A DNA stretch of 64,000 nt from Datisca glomerata (Eukaryota > Streptophyta > Magnoliopsida > Cucurbitales > Datiscaceae). The notes beneath the pieces were generated by a model. That model was not told the DNA's origin, did no database searches, and worked only from the letters and a program-made list of their open reading frames with translations. Shown here piece after piece: positions 29,463-43,153 of the stretch. Location of the stretch: contig QANY01007306.1 of assembly GCA_003255025.1 (NCBI GenBank), positions 616,273 to 680,272 on the forward strand, written 5' to 3'. Both the position numbers and the translations under genes were made by a program. Within the stretch, counting starts at the first letter, position 1, and each line of letters starts with the position of its first letter.

Positions 29463-31690
29463 TGAAATATATGTTACTATGTCTTCTTATCATAATTAAC
29501 TGTGATACTAATTTATAATGGATTAGACATCATCTAGTAAGAATACTAAAATTGCATACCAATGTTATGTTCTTGTATACATATGCCTCTATTATGTTAT
29601 TAATCAGGTTTATGCAATGACTATTTTTTAGATAACGAATTAATTGGAAGTGACATATATCAATAATCTTAATAGATGATAAAGATGATGTGTAAAGAAT
29701 TTAAAGAATGCAAGAAAGTTAGTTGATCTAGTTGCAACATGCTCTTCTTCAAGTTTTTTCCCAATTTATCATGCTAGAAACTCTATAAATGTCATAATCT
29801 CTATAATCATAGGTAAAAAGGACATTCATTAGTTCTCTCTAAAGTATGACTTTCCATTTTATTTGATTGCCTGAAGGAGAGCATGTACAATAATATTATA
29901 GGAAAATGATAACATGTACATTATGTATTCATCAAATAACAAACATACATCTAAAAATAATATTGTTACTATGAAAGTAGATTGATCTAAAAAAATATCT
30001 ACTTCCAACTATAATATTCTGTATAGAAACATGGAAAAGGAAAAACATGAGAAACTAGTCTACAAACATAGAAAATTCCATTTTATTAAGTGAAACCAAT
30101 TCAATCTAATGATATTGAGAAAGAAATTCTGATACGAGTTCAAAATCTAGAAGTAAATGACTAGAAACTTTGCAAATACCGATAAGTCTTCCCTATTGAT
30201 GACCAATAATCAGGAGGTTTCACCTGAAAAAGGTATGGAGGAACTTTTATAATTGAATGAATTCAAAATACAAAACAAAATTTAGCACAGTTCAGACCAT
30301 CATATTATATTGTCATAAACTGAAATAGAAGAACCAACTATCATGTAAATAACTCACATCTAACTTAAAAATAACTGATCAGAACAAAGCAGACTCCTTC
30401 AGTCAAACTCAAAAAATAACTCACATCTAATCGGCACAAAGGAGACTCGTCATCTTTTTCAATCTGACTCAGAAATCAGCACAAAGCTGAGTCATCTTCT
30501 AATGCTCATAAATTAGGCCATACAGAAAATAACTGAATCATTTCAAATCCAACAATTATATAAATTACATAACACAACTAAATTTCCGAAAATAGAATAA
30601 AGCATTAGTCAATTAGACCATGAACTCAGAAACATTACTAATTTAACATGTAAACATGAATCTATATGTTTAAGTCACTAAAACACACACACACACACAC
30701 ACTATGTAAACAAGAATCATTTTGCCATGGTCCTACATGACTGAGAGACGTTTTGCACTTTGTCTCACTCCCGATAAAAAAGAAAGACAAAAGACTTGGC
30801 CCCGTTACTTAGTCACATGAATCAAGAATCACATTAAACAACACGATCCCAACTAAAAAATTCCACCAAAATTCAATATATATCATTTAAACATATGCCA
30901 CACACAATCTAGACTCACACCCAGTTCAACCTTAAACTTTCAAAAATATAAGACTTTCTCTGTCCATTAAACAGTATCATCCCAACTCCAACCTTCTACC
31001 AAAAACCAATATATATCATTTAAACAGATGACATATTGCCAGGCATGAAGGCACACATAATCTTGCTCATATTCAACAAAAAAAAACAAAAACATAAGAT
31101 ATTCATCAACTATCCAAAACCCCATCTCTTTAATTCGTCACAACAAAACAGAAGATATTCAACAAATAAAAGCTCGATAAACTAAAAATCAAATAAAATC
31201 TTAACCCAAGCTCACCCCTAACTCGAGAAGAAAAAAGTTAATAACCGGGAATTTTTTAAATTAAACTCAGTTGGTTTCGTATAACATGGGGAGATCTTCT
31301 GGGTCTAAAAAAATTAATCCCCTGCAAAGTAAAGAAATCATGAAAAAAATGAATAAAATTTTTGCCCGCTTTCAAAATTGGAAAGAAACTAAACCAATCA
31401 AATCATCCACGGTTTTCGTCAACTAATTGATGGAATCATGTTCTACACACCTGAATCTTATTTAACCTTTCCTCTTTTAGGATTTTTTAATTTTGACTTG
31501 TTACTTCCGTCGTGAAGGTACGAGGAGAGAGCTTAAAAACTTCCTTTTTCCTATTGCATGAAGCTTGAGAGATTAGAGAGAGAGATCAGAGATAGGCTGA
31601 GAGATCAGAGAAGATTACCGAGAGAGCTCATGAATCTAATTATGATTGAACCAAAGGATATCGGCCTTGGGGCATGGGAGTGTAGACTCA
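29463..31690. other. AT-rich non-coding stretch
   Basis: No gene. It includes an (AC)n microsatellite of about ten units (30682-30702), a repeated phrase CAATATATATCATTTAAACA (about 30871 and 31004) and a GAGAGA-rich purine tract at about 31560-31630. A promoter or leader on the minus strand is possible but unsupported. Confidence 0.4.
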
Positions 31691-32400
31691 AACGGTTTGC
31701 CTAGACATATTATGAAATATGTTTAATAGACCAATAATACATTAGTGTAGAACAAATCCGTTTATCTATCTCTAAATCTAATTGTTACACCGTAAGGGTA
31801 TTTTCATACTTACTTTAATCTTGAGGTGAATACGAAACTTGACTTAGTTACTTGCTATCTTTGATATGTCAAAGGAGTGGGTTTGAATTGTCAGACAATA
31901 CATCGGCTGTTGGGATCGTGTTTCAACTATGTTGAAGGTACGTGTTTGACATATATAGAATCCGTGGTAAGATTGCAAAAGCAATAATATCACATTATGC
32001 TTTATTCGATGTGTGTGTGAATAAATAATCATGCCTGATACTCAATGACATGAGCCATTGAATTAGACATGGTGATCTGTATAAGACATTTCAGTTATAT
32101 GTCTTTCTTATTCACAGTCAATAAATGAGTTAAGAAAACAATAATTAGAAGGGTAAAATGACAATTTTATATCTCACTCTTATTACTGATATTCATGAAA
32201 GTTAATATCACAAAATGTTCTGTGGACCGTGAAATATGAATGTTTATTTGCACCAAAAGAAAATGTAGCGCTCATGAATCGAGAGTTCTATCTTTCTTCT
32301 TTGTTTGGTTTTGTATTTAATTTGATTAAATATTTGTATAAAAAATTTTCTGAAATTTTGCCCATGAACTAGTCATGGTTTATTAATTTTTCTTCAAAAT
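31691..32400 (+). repeat. Relic 5' LTR/leader of copia element 1
   Basis: Lies directly before the copia gag. TAATTAGAAGGGTAAAATGACAATTTTA (about 32145) matches the block TAATTAGAAGGGTAAAATGGTAATTTTG in the copia LTR at about 49362. GTACGTGTTTGACATATATAG and GGTAAGATTGCAAAAGC are LTR-like. No exact ends or target duplication were found. Confidence 0.42.
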
Positions 32401-32410
32401 CCAAAACTTG

Positions 32411-35400
32411 ATCCAACACAAAGATGGGGCTTCAATTGCAGAGCACTTAAATGAGATGTAGAGTATTGTGAATTAACTATTTACCATGAAAATGGTTTAA
32501 GACAACGAGCTTCAAGCCTTATTACTTCTCAGTTTCTTACCAAACAATTGGAAAACATTGGTAGTGTAATTGAGTAATTCTTCTCTTGATGGTAAAGTCT
32601 CGATTAGTATAGTTAAAAGTAGTTTGTGGAATGAAGAAACAAGAAGGAAACCCTTCGACTCTTCTACAAGTCATTCAGAGGCTCTTGTTACAGAAAGTCA
32701 GGGGAGAAGGCAGAGTAAGAAAAAGAACAGTAATCAGGGTCATCCAAGAATCAAATCCATGAAACGAGGTATTCGGTGCTATCACTGCAAGAAGATGGGT
32801 CACAAGAGAAGTGAGTGTCAAAAACTGAAAGCTGAATAGTAGAAGGAAAACAGTGATAAGAAAAATGATGGATGAGAAACAGTAGCTGCCACCAGCCAAG
32901 ATGTATGTATTTAGTATTGCGATGGAAAATGTTGTGAATGTCACGTGCCTAGACACAATTGGGTAGTTGATAGTGCTGCCGTCATCCATGTTACATCCAG
33001 AAGAGATCTTTTCTCAACATACAAAGTAGGTGACTTTGGAACCGTGAAGATGGGTAATGAGGGAACCTCTAAAGTTGTCAGTATTGGAGATGTGTGTCTA
33101 GAGACAAATACTAGTTGCAAGTTGGTACTCAGAAATGTGAGACATGTGCCAGACATCCGACTGAACTTGATTTCGAGAAGTCAGCTCGACGAAGAGGGAT
33201 ATCATAACTATTTTTGTGAGGGTCAATGGAAGCTCATCAAAGATTCACTGGTAGTGGCCAGAGAATGAAAAATCCTACACTCTATGTGACATATAAAAAG
33301 CTTAGTAGTGACTCAGTAAACGTCGTGGAGGGTGAGGTGATCCCACGAGTGAATTATGGCAGAAGTGACTTGGACACATGAGTCAAAAAAGGGCTTGAGA
33401 TCTTAGCCAAGAAGCGTCTCCTCCCTAACATAAAAGGTACGTTAGTTAAGACTTATGCACATTGTTTAGCTGGTAAAAAACATAGGGTGTCATTCAAAAG
33501 AACTTTCGATATAAGTTATAATATTCCTAATCCGGTGCATTCTAATGTGTGTGGTCTCATGAATACTAAATTCATTGGGGGTGCTTCATATTTTGTGACG
33601 TTTATAGATTATCACTCTAGGAAAGTATGGGTTTATATTTTGAAATCTAAAAACTAGGTGTTTAGTATCTTTAAAGAATTTCATGCCTGATTTGAAAGAG
33701 ACACACAAAGATTACTGAAGTGTATCCAGACATATAATGGCGGTGAATACAGGGGTCCTTTTCCTGAGTATTACAAAAGCCATGGTATTCATCATCAGAT
33801 GGTGTAGCGGAGAGGTATAACTGCAACATTGTAGAAAGAGCAAAGTTTATGCTATCAAATGTAAATCTACCAAGAACATTTTGGGGAAGTAGTTGTGACA
33901 ATAATCGATTTGATTCATCTTTCTCCATCAACATCATTAGATTGTGATGTGACACATAATGTATGGACAGGAAAAGATGTTTCCTATAATCACTTGAGAG
34001 TGTTCGATTGTAAATATTTTGTGTACATTCTGAAGGATGAAAGATCGAAACTTGATAGCAAGACAAAGCAGTGTATCTACAAGGGCTAAGGACATGATGA
34101 GTTTGGAAATTGTTTGTGGATCCAGTTGACAGAAAAATAGTCAGAAGCTGAGATTTTGTATTTCATGAAGATTAGACTATTAAAGACCTTGAAATAGTTG
34201 AGAAGCCTCAGTCCAGTTCTGATTATTTGATTTACTTAAATTCAGTTCCTACATTCACAAAGGATGGTGATGGTGTGGATACTGATGGTAATCGTGTTGA
34301 TGACGGAAATACTGACGAGCGAGTAGCACCGTACGATCAATTAGAATTAGAGTCAGCAACTAATGAGATTACTCAGGTACGAAGATGTTGTAGAGAATGA
34401 CAGTCATCTACCAGGTACTCTCCAGATGAATACTTATTGCTCACTGTTGGGAGTCAACCAGAAACTTATACAGAAGCAGTTAATGATGCTAAGAAAGAGA
34501 AGTAGTTGAAGCAATGCAAGATGAGATGGAATCATTGCATGAGAATCACACTTATGAGCTGGTGAAGTTGTCTAAGGGTAAAAGAGCATTGAAGAATAAA
34601 TGGGTGTACAGATTGAAGAATGAAGATAATAGCTACATCCAATGTACAAGGTAAAATTGGTTGTAAAAGCTTTCAGTCAGAAAAAAATGGTGTAGATTTT
34701 GAAGAGATTTTCTCGCCTATAGTGAAATATCATTCATTCGAGTTGTTCTGAGATTAGCCGCAAGCATGGATTTGGAAATTGAACAACTTGACGTCAAAAT
34801 CACTTTCCTCTATGCTGACTTAGATGAGGAAATATATATAAAGCAACCAGAGGGTTTTGAGGTCAAAGGTAAAGAAGACTTCGTCTGTAAGTTGAAGAAA
34901 AGTCTATACGAGTTAAAGCAAGTTCGAAGGCAGTGGTATAAGAAGTTTGACTTCTTTATGGGGGAGCACCGATACAAGAAGACGACTTCAGATCGCTGTG
35001 TATTTGTCAAGAAATTACCAGATGGTAACTTCATTATTCTCTTACTCTATGTAGATGATATGCTTATCGTTAGTGAAAATAACAGTAAAATCCAACAGTT
35101 GAAGAGAAAATTGAATGAATCATTTACAATGAAAGATGTGGGTTACAGAAAGAAAATTCTTGGCATGAAGATTAAGTGTGATAGAAGAGTAAAGAATTTG
35201 TGGTTATCACAAGAACGATATATTGAAAAGGTGCCTTGAAGTTTTCGCATGGACAAAACAAAACCAGTTGGTGCACCTCTCCGCAGTCATTTCAAGCTGA
35301 GTTCGAAGCAAAGCCCTTCTACCGACACAGAGAAGGAAGATATGGATAGAATCCCATATTCGTCAGTAGTGGGTAGTTTGATGTATGCCATGGTATGCAT

Positions 35401-35690
35401 GAGGCCAGACATAACTCACACAGTTGGAGTTGTCATTAGATTTTTGTCAAATCCTGGCAAACAATACTGGGAAGCAGTGAAACGGATTCTGAGATATCTC
35501 AGAGACACTTCAAGGCTATGTTTATCATTTGGTAATGGAAAACCTATACTTGAGGGGTTTAGAGATGCAAATATGACCAGTGACCTTGACTCTAGAAAGT
35601 CGAGATCAAGATATCTGATTACTTTCACAGGGGGAGCAGTATCGTGACAGTCTAGATTACATAAATGTATTGCTTTCATTACAAGAAATA
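32411..35690 (+). pseudogene. Copia element 1 gag-pol, broken and 3'-truncated
   Basis: Retrotransposon polyprotein remnant, in domain order. Gag core: DGASIAEHLNEM, LLSFLPNNWKTLVV. Zinc knuckle CYHCKKMGHKRSEC at about 32780. Protease with the active-site motif changed to DSAA (about 32972) from DSGA/DTGA. Integrase: HSNVCGLMNTKF, FVTFIDYHSRKVWVY. Reverse transcriptase 34480-35240 with an intact YVDDM motif (35047). Connection and RNase H: VVGSLMYAMVCMRPDI, GFRDANMTSDLDSRKSRS. Stops or frameshifts interrupt at about 32561, 32839, 33268, 33655, 34089, 34390, 34505 and 35239. RNase H ends abruptly near 35690 and no 3' LTR follows. It cannot move by itself. Confidence 0.88.
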
Positions 35691-37987
35691 TGACATTCTA
35701 CAAGAAGCAGATATCTCCATGAAAAGTAATCCACAGGGATCATGCGGCCCCTGTGACAGCCCCTCATATTAAAAGTCCATATTTTTATGAGGCGCGACGT
35801 CTCTTATGAAGACCTCTCTGGTATCTTTCTTTTTACAGAATTTTTTGACTACTGTAAAACATTTTTTAATGAGGTTTTACGACTCCCGTCACTTTTATTC
35901 AACATATATTTTTACTTCTCATGAATTAATATTTACATATATTTTTATATCATATTAAATCAGATACCATAAGATTTTTTAAATCTCATTCACATAGTTT
36001 TCTGTTATAAATTATGCCTCTTATAAAAATAATTTCCTGACATTTTATAAATGTTATTTTTTTACAATCAATTTATATGCACTTGTTTACGTACATATTT
36101 AAACATTCAAAATTAATACATTACTAGACTAAAAGGAATTCAAACAACATTTCATTTTCATAAAACATTGTCTATAAGTATCATCCATAATTATCATATA
36201 AAAGTATTAGTATTTAGTCTACTAATACAACATGTCATTCAAAAAATAAAAAATATCTAAAAATTTCACTGACGCTATAAAATAACTTTAAATTTTCATT
36301 GTTTAACTCTTGAAAAGACTCAAGGGATTGTAGTTCCTACATTTTAAAGAAAATATATAGTCAATATTTTTGTTTAAATTTCTCACAACTAATATACACT
36401 ACAATTACAATGAATTGAATCCAATGTCATATGAATATAAAATTACAAAAATATAAAATACTAATATAGCCAATAGATTTCTCACTAATAAAAAATTATG
36501 AACATATATAAAGATATTAACTAATAAAAAACATGAGACAGAAGTATACAGATACTCACTAATGCCGCAAATAGAATCCAATGTCATTTCATTTTATGTT
36601 CAAGATCTAATCATGCTGAAATTCTTATCGTTGCTGCCACACATATACAAATTTAACACTAGAATGCTATAAAACAGCAGATATACAAACCCTAACCCTC
36701 ACTTGTTTAGATTCTCCATCATGATTCCAACACATTAAAAAGAAAATTATTGATATTCTATTTTATTAACTAAATCATCTTCTTCTTAGCTCAAGAATCT
36801 CACTACTCTTAGTATCTACCAAATATGTTTTTTTTGTGCTAGACATACACCATGTGGCATCGGAGCACCTAGTGAATAAAGAAAACAAGAAAAATAAAGT
36901 TTGTAAAATCCTAAATAGTCATCAAATTTAAAATAATTTTACACTTAAAAAAATGATATTAAAATGCCTAGCTAGAGAATCAAAGAACAAAATGAATCAA
37001 TTATCACATATCTCTCAGTATGCTTTCAAGGCATTATCAATTTGGCTTTCTTTCTTACTCAACAATACAACCCAAAATTACAAGTATAATTAAAAAAAAT
37101 GTACAGTGGCATGTTCATGCCACAGGCCCAACATGCATCCTGTTAGTAGACAATCAAAAGAGTACAACGTGAGTCCAGTAGCCTATTAGCATAATATATT
37201 GCATCTCAGCATATTTTCAGAAAATAAGCATAAATGGGCTGCTCCTAACCCAATAAAACCATACAGAAGTCTATAGTGATAGAAAAAATGCATCTAGCAT
37301 CACTCTTCAGAATTATAAGTTCATTCTTATTAAATTGATTAACCATCCATCCTTAAATACAGTAGTGTACCATGTAATTTGAACATACGCAAGATTGATG
37401 ATGCTTGAAAGATTCCTATACCAATTATTCAAAATTGGTAGCGGAAGCAAAAATGATACCTCATGGAGGAAACCTCTCACATCTGAGATATGAGAGAACA
37501 AAGGGGGTTCGCCAGAATGTAATGCCAACTTGTGCAATGCTTGGAAAAATGTGTCCAATATTTTTCGGAAAGATGAATTTCATCCATGCATCCATGCAGA
37601 GCCTGCACCACAGGGTCTCTCCACATCAAAAGCATAGCAGACAACTATATGTATTAACTTCTTTATATACTTTCACTACTTACAATGCAGCTCAACCAAT
37701 GATTTATTAACAGCAATATCAAAATGAAAAAATCAAGAATCATAGCTTGAAAGACTATATAGTTATACAAGATAGAACAAACTTAGCTCATTCATAATAT
37801 AATAGGTCTTGGATCACTCATATGTTGAAGATGCATTGCCTGAAACGCTACCACATGTTAGACTGACTAATACAGTAGAATCATCAGGCCTACACGTGAA
37901 AAAATATTAATATTAGCATATAAATGGCAAGCTCGTGCTTATGCAATGCTATAAAAGTGCCAGATAAGTTTGTGAATCACTACCTAT
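35691..37987. other. Non-coding, strongly AT-rich; one GC-richer island
   Basis: 35730-35840 (CCTGTGACAGCCCC, GAGGCGCGACGTCTC) resembles LTR sequence. 35880-37300 holds nothing recognised. 37310-37640 is GC-richer and protein-like on the minus strand (ALHKLALHSGEPPLFSHISD). It could be an exon relic, but no family was recognised. Confidence 0.35.
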
Positions 37988-38732
37988 GTGAATGAAAGTG
38001 TGTGATGTGAAATAGAGTGGGAATTTATCCCACATTGGAAGCTCAAGGTTAGAATGTTGGGTTTATAAACCCAACATTCATGCCTTGGGGTGAGCCCCAA
38101 GGGGCACCCTACATTTTGTTGGGGAAAAGAGGACCTAGTTGGCACATGGTCCTCCCATCACGCGCGCCGCCGTCCGGCCGGCTCGGTTCGGTATGGTCAA
38201 AAGATTTATTTCTGGATAAATTTTCTTTGATTTATTTGGAAAGGAAGAAAATATCTCCAAACAGAATCTGTAATTATCTGCAGAAGATAATTAAAATATC
38301 TCCATTATCTACACGTTTGGCTTGCTCTCCAAGCTTTGAACGATATATTAGAATCGTGCTTCATTAGCTTCGGTTTTAACAACACGAACACAATAGGTCT
38401 TGCATATTGAGAGAAATACAAAAGGAGCTCTGTGAGGGTCAGAGTGATCGGTTGCTGTACTCTGGCTTAGATCGTTGTATCCTGCAGAGACGATTCATCG
38501 TAGTCTCCAAGCACCATGTAGAGGACGATTATTGTCTTTAGTTCGAGCAATCCTCGATCTACATCGTATTTTCAGTTCTAATTTTGCTCTAATCATTTTT
38601 TCATTTTATTTGTTTATTAGGTCAGATAAATTTTATTGTTATCGTTTTTGTTGTAATTGCATTGTGATCGTTCCATATTTCCTTGTAATCGTTGGTTAAT
38701 GAAAGCATCTTGTTCAATCTCTACTCACAACA
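37988..38732 (+). repeat. 5' LTR of copia element 2
   Basis: Matches 43201-44019 in order: GTGAATGAAAGTGT, the palindrome with TATAAA, GGGGCACCC, CATGGTCCTCCCATCAC, GGAGCTCTGTGAGGGTCAGA, GTTGTATCCTGCAGAGA, GGTTAATGAAAGCATCTTG. Carries the promoter and the start of the transcript. Confidence 0.87.
38053..38102 (+). promoter_or_regulatory. Palindromic core promoter of the copia 2 LTR
   Basis: 38053-38078 is a perfect 26-bp palindrome (AATGTTGGGTTTA and its complement) with TATAAA at its centre. 38083-38102 follows, CCTTGGGG-TGAG-CCCCAAGG, a perfect 8-bp-arm hairpin. The TATAAA is the best TATA-box candidate. The hairpin would lie at the very start of the transcript. Function is inferred. Confidence 0.5.
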
Positions 38733-38750
38733 ATCTAAAGACAATAAGTA

Positions 38751-41700
38751 TGGAACAATTTGCTGGGATCAAAACTCTGCACGGTGAGAAACTGGAAAAA
38801 TTCAAAGAGGATGACTTCAAACAATGGCAACATAAGATGGTCTTCTGTCTGACCACTCTCAATCTAGCACATGTGCTGACGGCGATATTCCTCCTGCACC
38901 AATGGAAGGACAATCGAAGGAACTAGCATCTGCACGAGAAGCCTGGATCCATTCAGATTTTCTTTGCTTAAACTATATCTTGAACGGCTTGGTAGACACC
39001 CTCTACAACGTCTACTCGTCATTCAAGAAGGAAAAGGAACTGTGGAAAACCTTGGAAAAGAAATACAAAATGGAGGATGTCGGGATGAAGAAATTTATCA
39101 TCGGGAAATTTCTGAAATACGAGATGAATGATAAGAACACGATAATCAGTCAAATGGAGGAGTTGCAGATCATCTTTAACAACATAAATGTCGAGGGGAT
39201 GATCATGAATGAACCATTCCAAGTCACGTCCATCATCGAAAAGCTGCCGTTGTCATGGAAGGACTTCAAGAATTATCTGAAGCACAAACGTAAGGAACTC
39301 AGCATGGAGGATCTGATTGTTCGGCTGAGGATAGAGGAGGACAGCCAGAAAAATGAAAAGAAAATGATGTGGGCAACCTACAGGATGAAAGCTAATGTGG
39401 TAGAAGGAAACAAATCCAATCCACCAGATAAGAAAATGAAGACATCGACGAGCAATGCTCAAAAAGGTAATTCAGATAAACGTATTAAGGACAGTTGTTG
39501 GGTGTCCGGTAAAGTCAGATATAGGGCAAAGGACTGCCGGTTTAAGAAAGATCAAAATGATAGTAACCAAACCTGTAACAGTAGGAAAACGAACCAAGCA
39601 AATATAATAGAGATAGATTATCTCTGTGCAATGATTTCTGAGATCTGTATGGTCACTGACGCCAAGGAATGGTGGGTCAACACTGGTGCTAGAAAGCACA
39701 TGTGCAGTGACCGAACTATCTTTTCAACTTATGCTGAGGTTGATAAAGATGAGGTTCTCTATATGGGGAACGCCTCAGAAGCTGTTGTTAAGAGAAAGGG
39801 AAAGGTTGTGCTGAAATTCACATCCGGAAAACAACTTACTCTCCTAGACGTCCTGCATGTGCCTGAAATTTGTAAAAATTTGGTTTCAAGATCTCTTTTA
39901 TGTAAAAGTGGATTTAAGCTTGTCTTTGATGCTGGCAAGTTTATTCAAACTAAGGGAGGGATGTTTGTTGGGAAGGGTTATAGTTTTGATGGTCTTTTTA
40001 AACTTAATGTGTCTGTTGTAACTCCTACAATTATTAATAATAATTCTGCTACTTCTTCCATTTATATTGCTGAACTTTCTAATATTTGGCATGCTAGATT
40101 ATGTCATGTTAATTTTCGTTCCTTACAACGTATGATTAATTTAGAACTTCTACCTAGATTTAACCTAGAAAAATGAAATAAATGTGAAATATGCGTAGAA
40201 TCTAAATTTGCAAGAATTTCATTTAAATCTGTAGAGAGAACGAATAGCCTACTTGATTTAATACATAGTGATTTATGTGATTTAAAATTAACTCCTAATA
40301 GGGGAGGTAGGAAATATTTTGTTAAATTTATTGATGATTTCAGTAAATATTGTTATGTATATCTGCTTCATTCAAAGGATAAGAATTTGGATATGTTTAA
40401 GACATACAAGTCTGAAGTTGAAAAATAACTTGGTAAACATATCAAAGTGCTTAGATCTTACCGGGATGGAGAATATGAATCCACTATGCTGTCTGAATTC
40501 TGTGCTCTACATGGAATTATGCATCAGACTACAGCACCTTACACGCCTCAACATAATGGTGTGGTTTAAAGAAAAAATAGAACTCTGAAAGATATGGTGA
40601 ACTGTATGTTGAACAGTTCTGGATTACCCCAAAATTTATGGGGGTAGGCCTTGCTTACAGCAAACACCATACTTAACAAGATTCCACATAAGAAGACCAA
40701 CAAGTCTCCTTATGAAGAGTGGAAAGGGAAGTTACATTTATATAAAATCCTAAAAGTGTGGGGGTGTCTCGCAAAGGTACAAGTACCATTTCCAAAGAGA
40801 GTAAAGCTTGGACCTAAGACAATAGACTGTGTTTTCATTGGATATGCTGCATATAGATTTTTGATTATTAGGTCAGGCATTTCTGACATAAGTACCAACT
40901 CTATAATGGAGTCTGTCAATGTAGAATTCTTTGAGAATGTGTTTCTTTTTAAGGAAGGAAAACACGGTCAAAATGTCAAACGAGGATTAGAAGAAAGTTT
41001 TTCTAGAGATCAAATTGATGGAAAATCTGAACCTGAGCTTAGAAGAAGTAAAAGAGCTAAAATGAGTACCTCATTTGGCCCAGAGTTTCTAACATACCTG
41101 ACGGAGGCCGAACCTCAAACCTATAAGGAGGCAATGTCCAATCCTGAGGCTCCTTTTTGGAAGGAAGCAGTCGATAATGAGATAAATTCCATAATACAAA
41201 ATAATACATGGATGTTGGTTGATTTCCCTTGGGAATAAACCAATAGGTTGTAAATGGATCTTTAAAAAAAACTGAGAGGTGATGGTACTATTGAAAAGTA
41301 CAAAGCTCGGTTGGTAGCTAAAGGATACCGACAGAAGGAAGGCATAGACTTTTTCGATACCTATTCTCCAGTGACGAGAATCACATCTATTAGGATGCTG
41401 ATTGCACTAGCAGCTTTACATACTTTAGAAATTTATCAAATGGATGTAAAGACTGCTTTCTTTAATGTAGAATTGGATGAAGAAATATATATGGAACAAC
41501 CTGAAGGGTTCATGATTAAAGGCCAAGAACGAAAGGTCTGTAAACTTGTTAAATCACTTTATGGATTGAAACATGCACCGAAGCAATGGCATGAGAAGTT
41601 TGATCATACAATGTGATCTGATGGATTCAAGATAAATGAGTGTGATAAATGTGTCTACATTAAAGGTACTAATGATCAGTTTGGCATAATATGCTTGTAT

Positions 41701-42570
41701 GTAGATGACATGCTTATAGTAGGATCAAACAAGGATATAATATCCTCTACCAAGAGGATGTTGAATTCTAAATTTGACATGAAAGACTTAGGTCAAGTAA
41801 AGAGAATTGAAAATGAATATATCCTTACCCAGTCTCACTATGTAGAAAAGATTTTGAAAATGTTTGGGCAATATGAAAGCAAACCTGCTGTAACTCCTTT
41901 CGACCTAAATTGTAAATTAAGGAAGAATAATGGAGTTGGAGTATCTCAATTGGAGTACTCACAAATAATTGGAAGTTTAATGTATATCATGAAATTGCAC
42001 CAGGCTTGATATAACCTATTCAGTTGGATGGCTGGCAAGATATATGAGTAATCTTAGACATGATCACTAGAGTGTATTGGTGAGAGTACTAAGGTACTTA
42101 AAATTCACAATGAACTACGGACTGCATTACTCAACCTATCCACCGGTGATAGAAGGATTTAGTGATGCTAACTGGATATCAGACAGTTTAGAGACTAAAT
42201 CTACTAGTGGATATGTGTTTACCCTAGGTGGTGGAGCTATCTCGTGGAGGTCTACTAAGCAGACCTGTATAGCTCGTTCAACTATAGAATCAGAATTCAT
42301 AGCATTAGACAAGGATTGTGAAGAAGTAGAATGGCTCAGGAATTTTTGGAAGATATTCTGGTGTGGCCAAAACCAGTGTCAGCTATATGTGTCCACTGTG
42401 ACAATATGGTTACAACCTTTAGAGTGAAAAATAATGTGTATAATGGTAAGTCTAGACATATTAGACGAAGACATAATACCATTAAGCAGTTGTTGTCCAA
42501 TGGGGTTATTTCTTTAGACTTTATAAGGTCAAAAGAGAATCTTGCTGATCATCAAGGGGAATGGGGCTAA
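38751..42570 (+). pseudogene. Copia element 2 gag-pol, decayed
   Basis: Polyprotein of a copia retrotransposon. Gag starts at 38751 (MEQFAGIKTLHGEKLEKF), shifts frame near 38910 and runs to about 39590. The zinc knuckle is degenerate (CWVSGKVRYRAKDC; Cys and His lost). Protease has NTGA in place of DTGA (39677). Then gag-pre-integrase WHARLCHVNFRSL, integrase with HSDLCDLKLTPNRGG, FIDDFSKYCYVY, APYTPQHNGVV, reverse transcriptase with RLVAKGYRQKEGIDFFDTYS, MDVKTAFFN, LYVDDMLIVG (41696), and RNase H with [30 protein letters not shown]. Stops at 40174, 40426, 40567, 40646, 41237, 41614 and 42007 and frame changes make it inactive. Domain order PR-IN-RT-RH is the copia signature. Confidence 0.93.
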
Positions 42571-43153
42571 AACCTATTCAATGAATCATTCAGGTGGTAA
42601 CCTAACCTAGTTGACTGGAGATCCCAAGATCTAGGTTCAATAGACAAACTGGCAGGGATGATTCAAATTGAAACACTGAGAAACCTATGGTTTCTTCCTG
42701 TTCCTATGATATGAAGATAGTGTTGTCTGTCGACGTAAAAAGGTATACGTAAGTATTTAATGACATTGATGTTCTGCTTGCCAGAGGAGTAGTGACAGAA
42801 TACTCTTAATCGTTGTCACCTATATGAGAGTAGAAGTGGGGTCGCTTTTATGACAGGTCTGAATGGCTTAACCTCTTTAAAGCTCTTATGAAAGCGGGAT
42901 ATGTTCAGGACCAAAATGAACAAAATCGTATGAACTCAGATGTATTAAGATGAGATATGTTTGAAATTTGTTGTCTCGGTTTATCTCAGAGGAAGTTCAG
43001 TTCAAGAACGTAGTTCACTGTTCTTCAGAATAAATCTGATGAATTCCCACTATGGAAGGTTCAAGTCCAAAAGACACCTCTCTTGAGTGCATATCTCATC
43101 TGCTCTCTCTTATGTTTTTGTCTAGTTAGGATACATTTCATTCATGTGGAGAT
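42571..43153 (+). other. 3' untranslated region and polypurine tract of copia 2
   Basis: No coding sequence. It ends with TTTCATTCATGTGGAGAT, the polypurine tract for plus-strand DNA synthesis, directly before TGTTGGAG of the 3' LTR. Confidence 0.6.

Noticed and set aside
38733..38750. Primer-binding site of copia 2
   Set aside because: The 18 bp between LTR and gag show no convincing match to the usual initiator tRNA-Met site.
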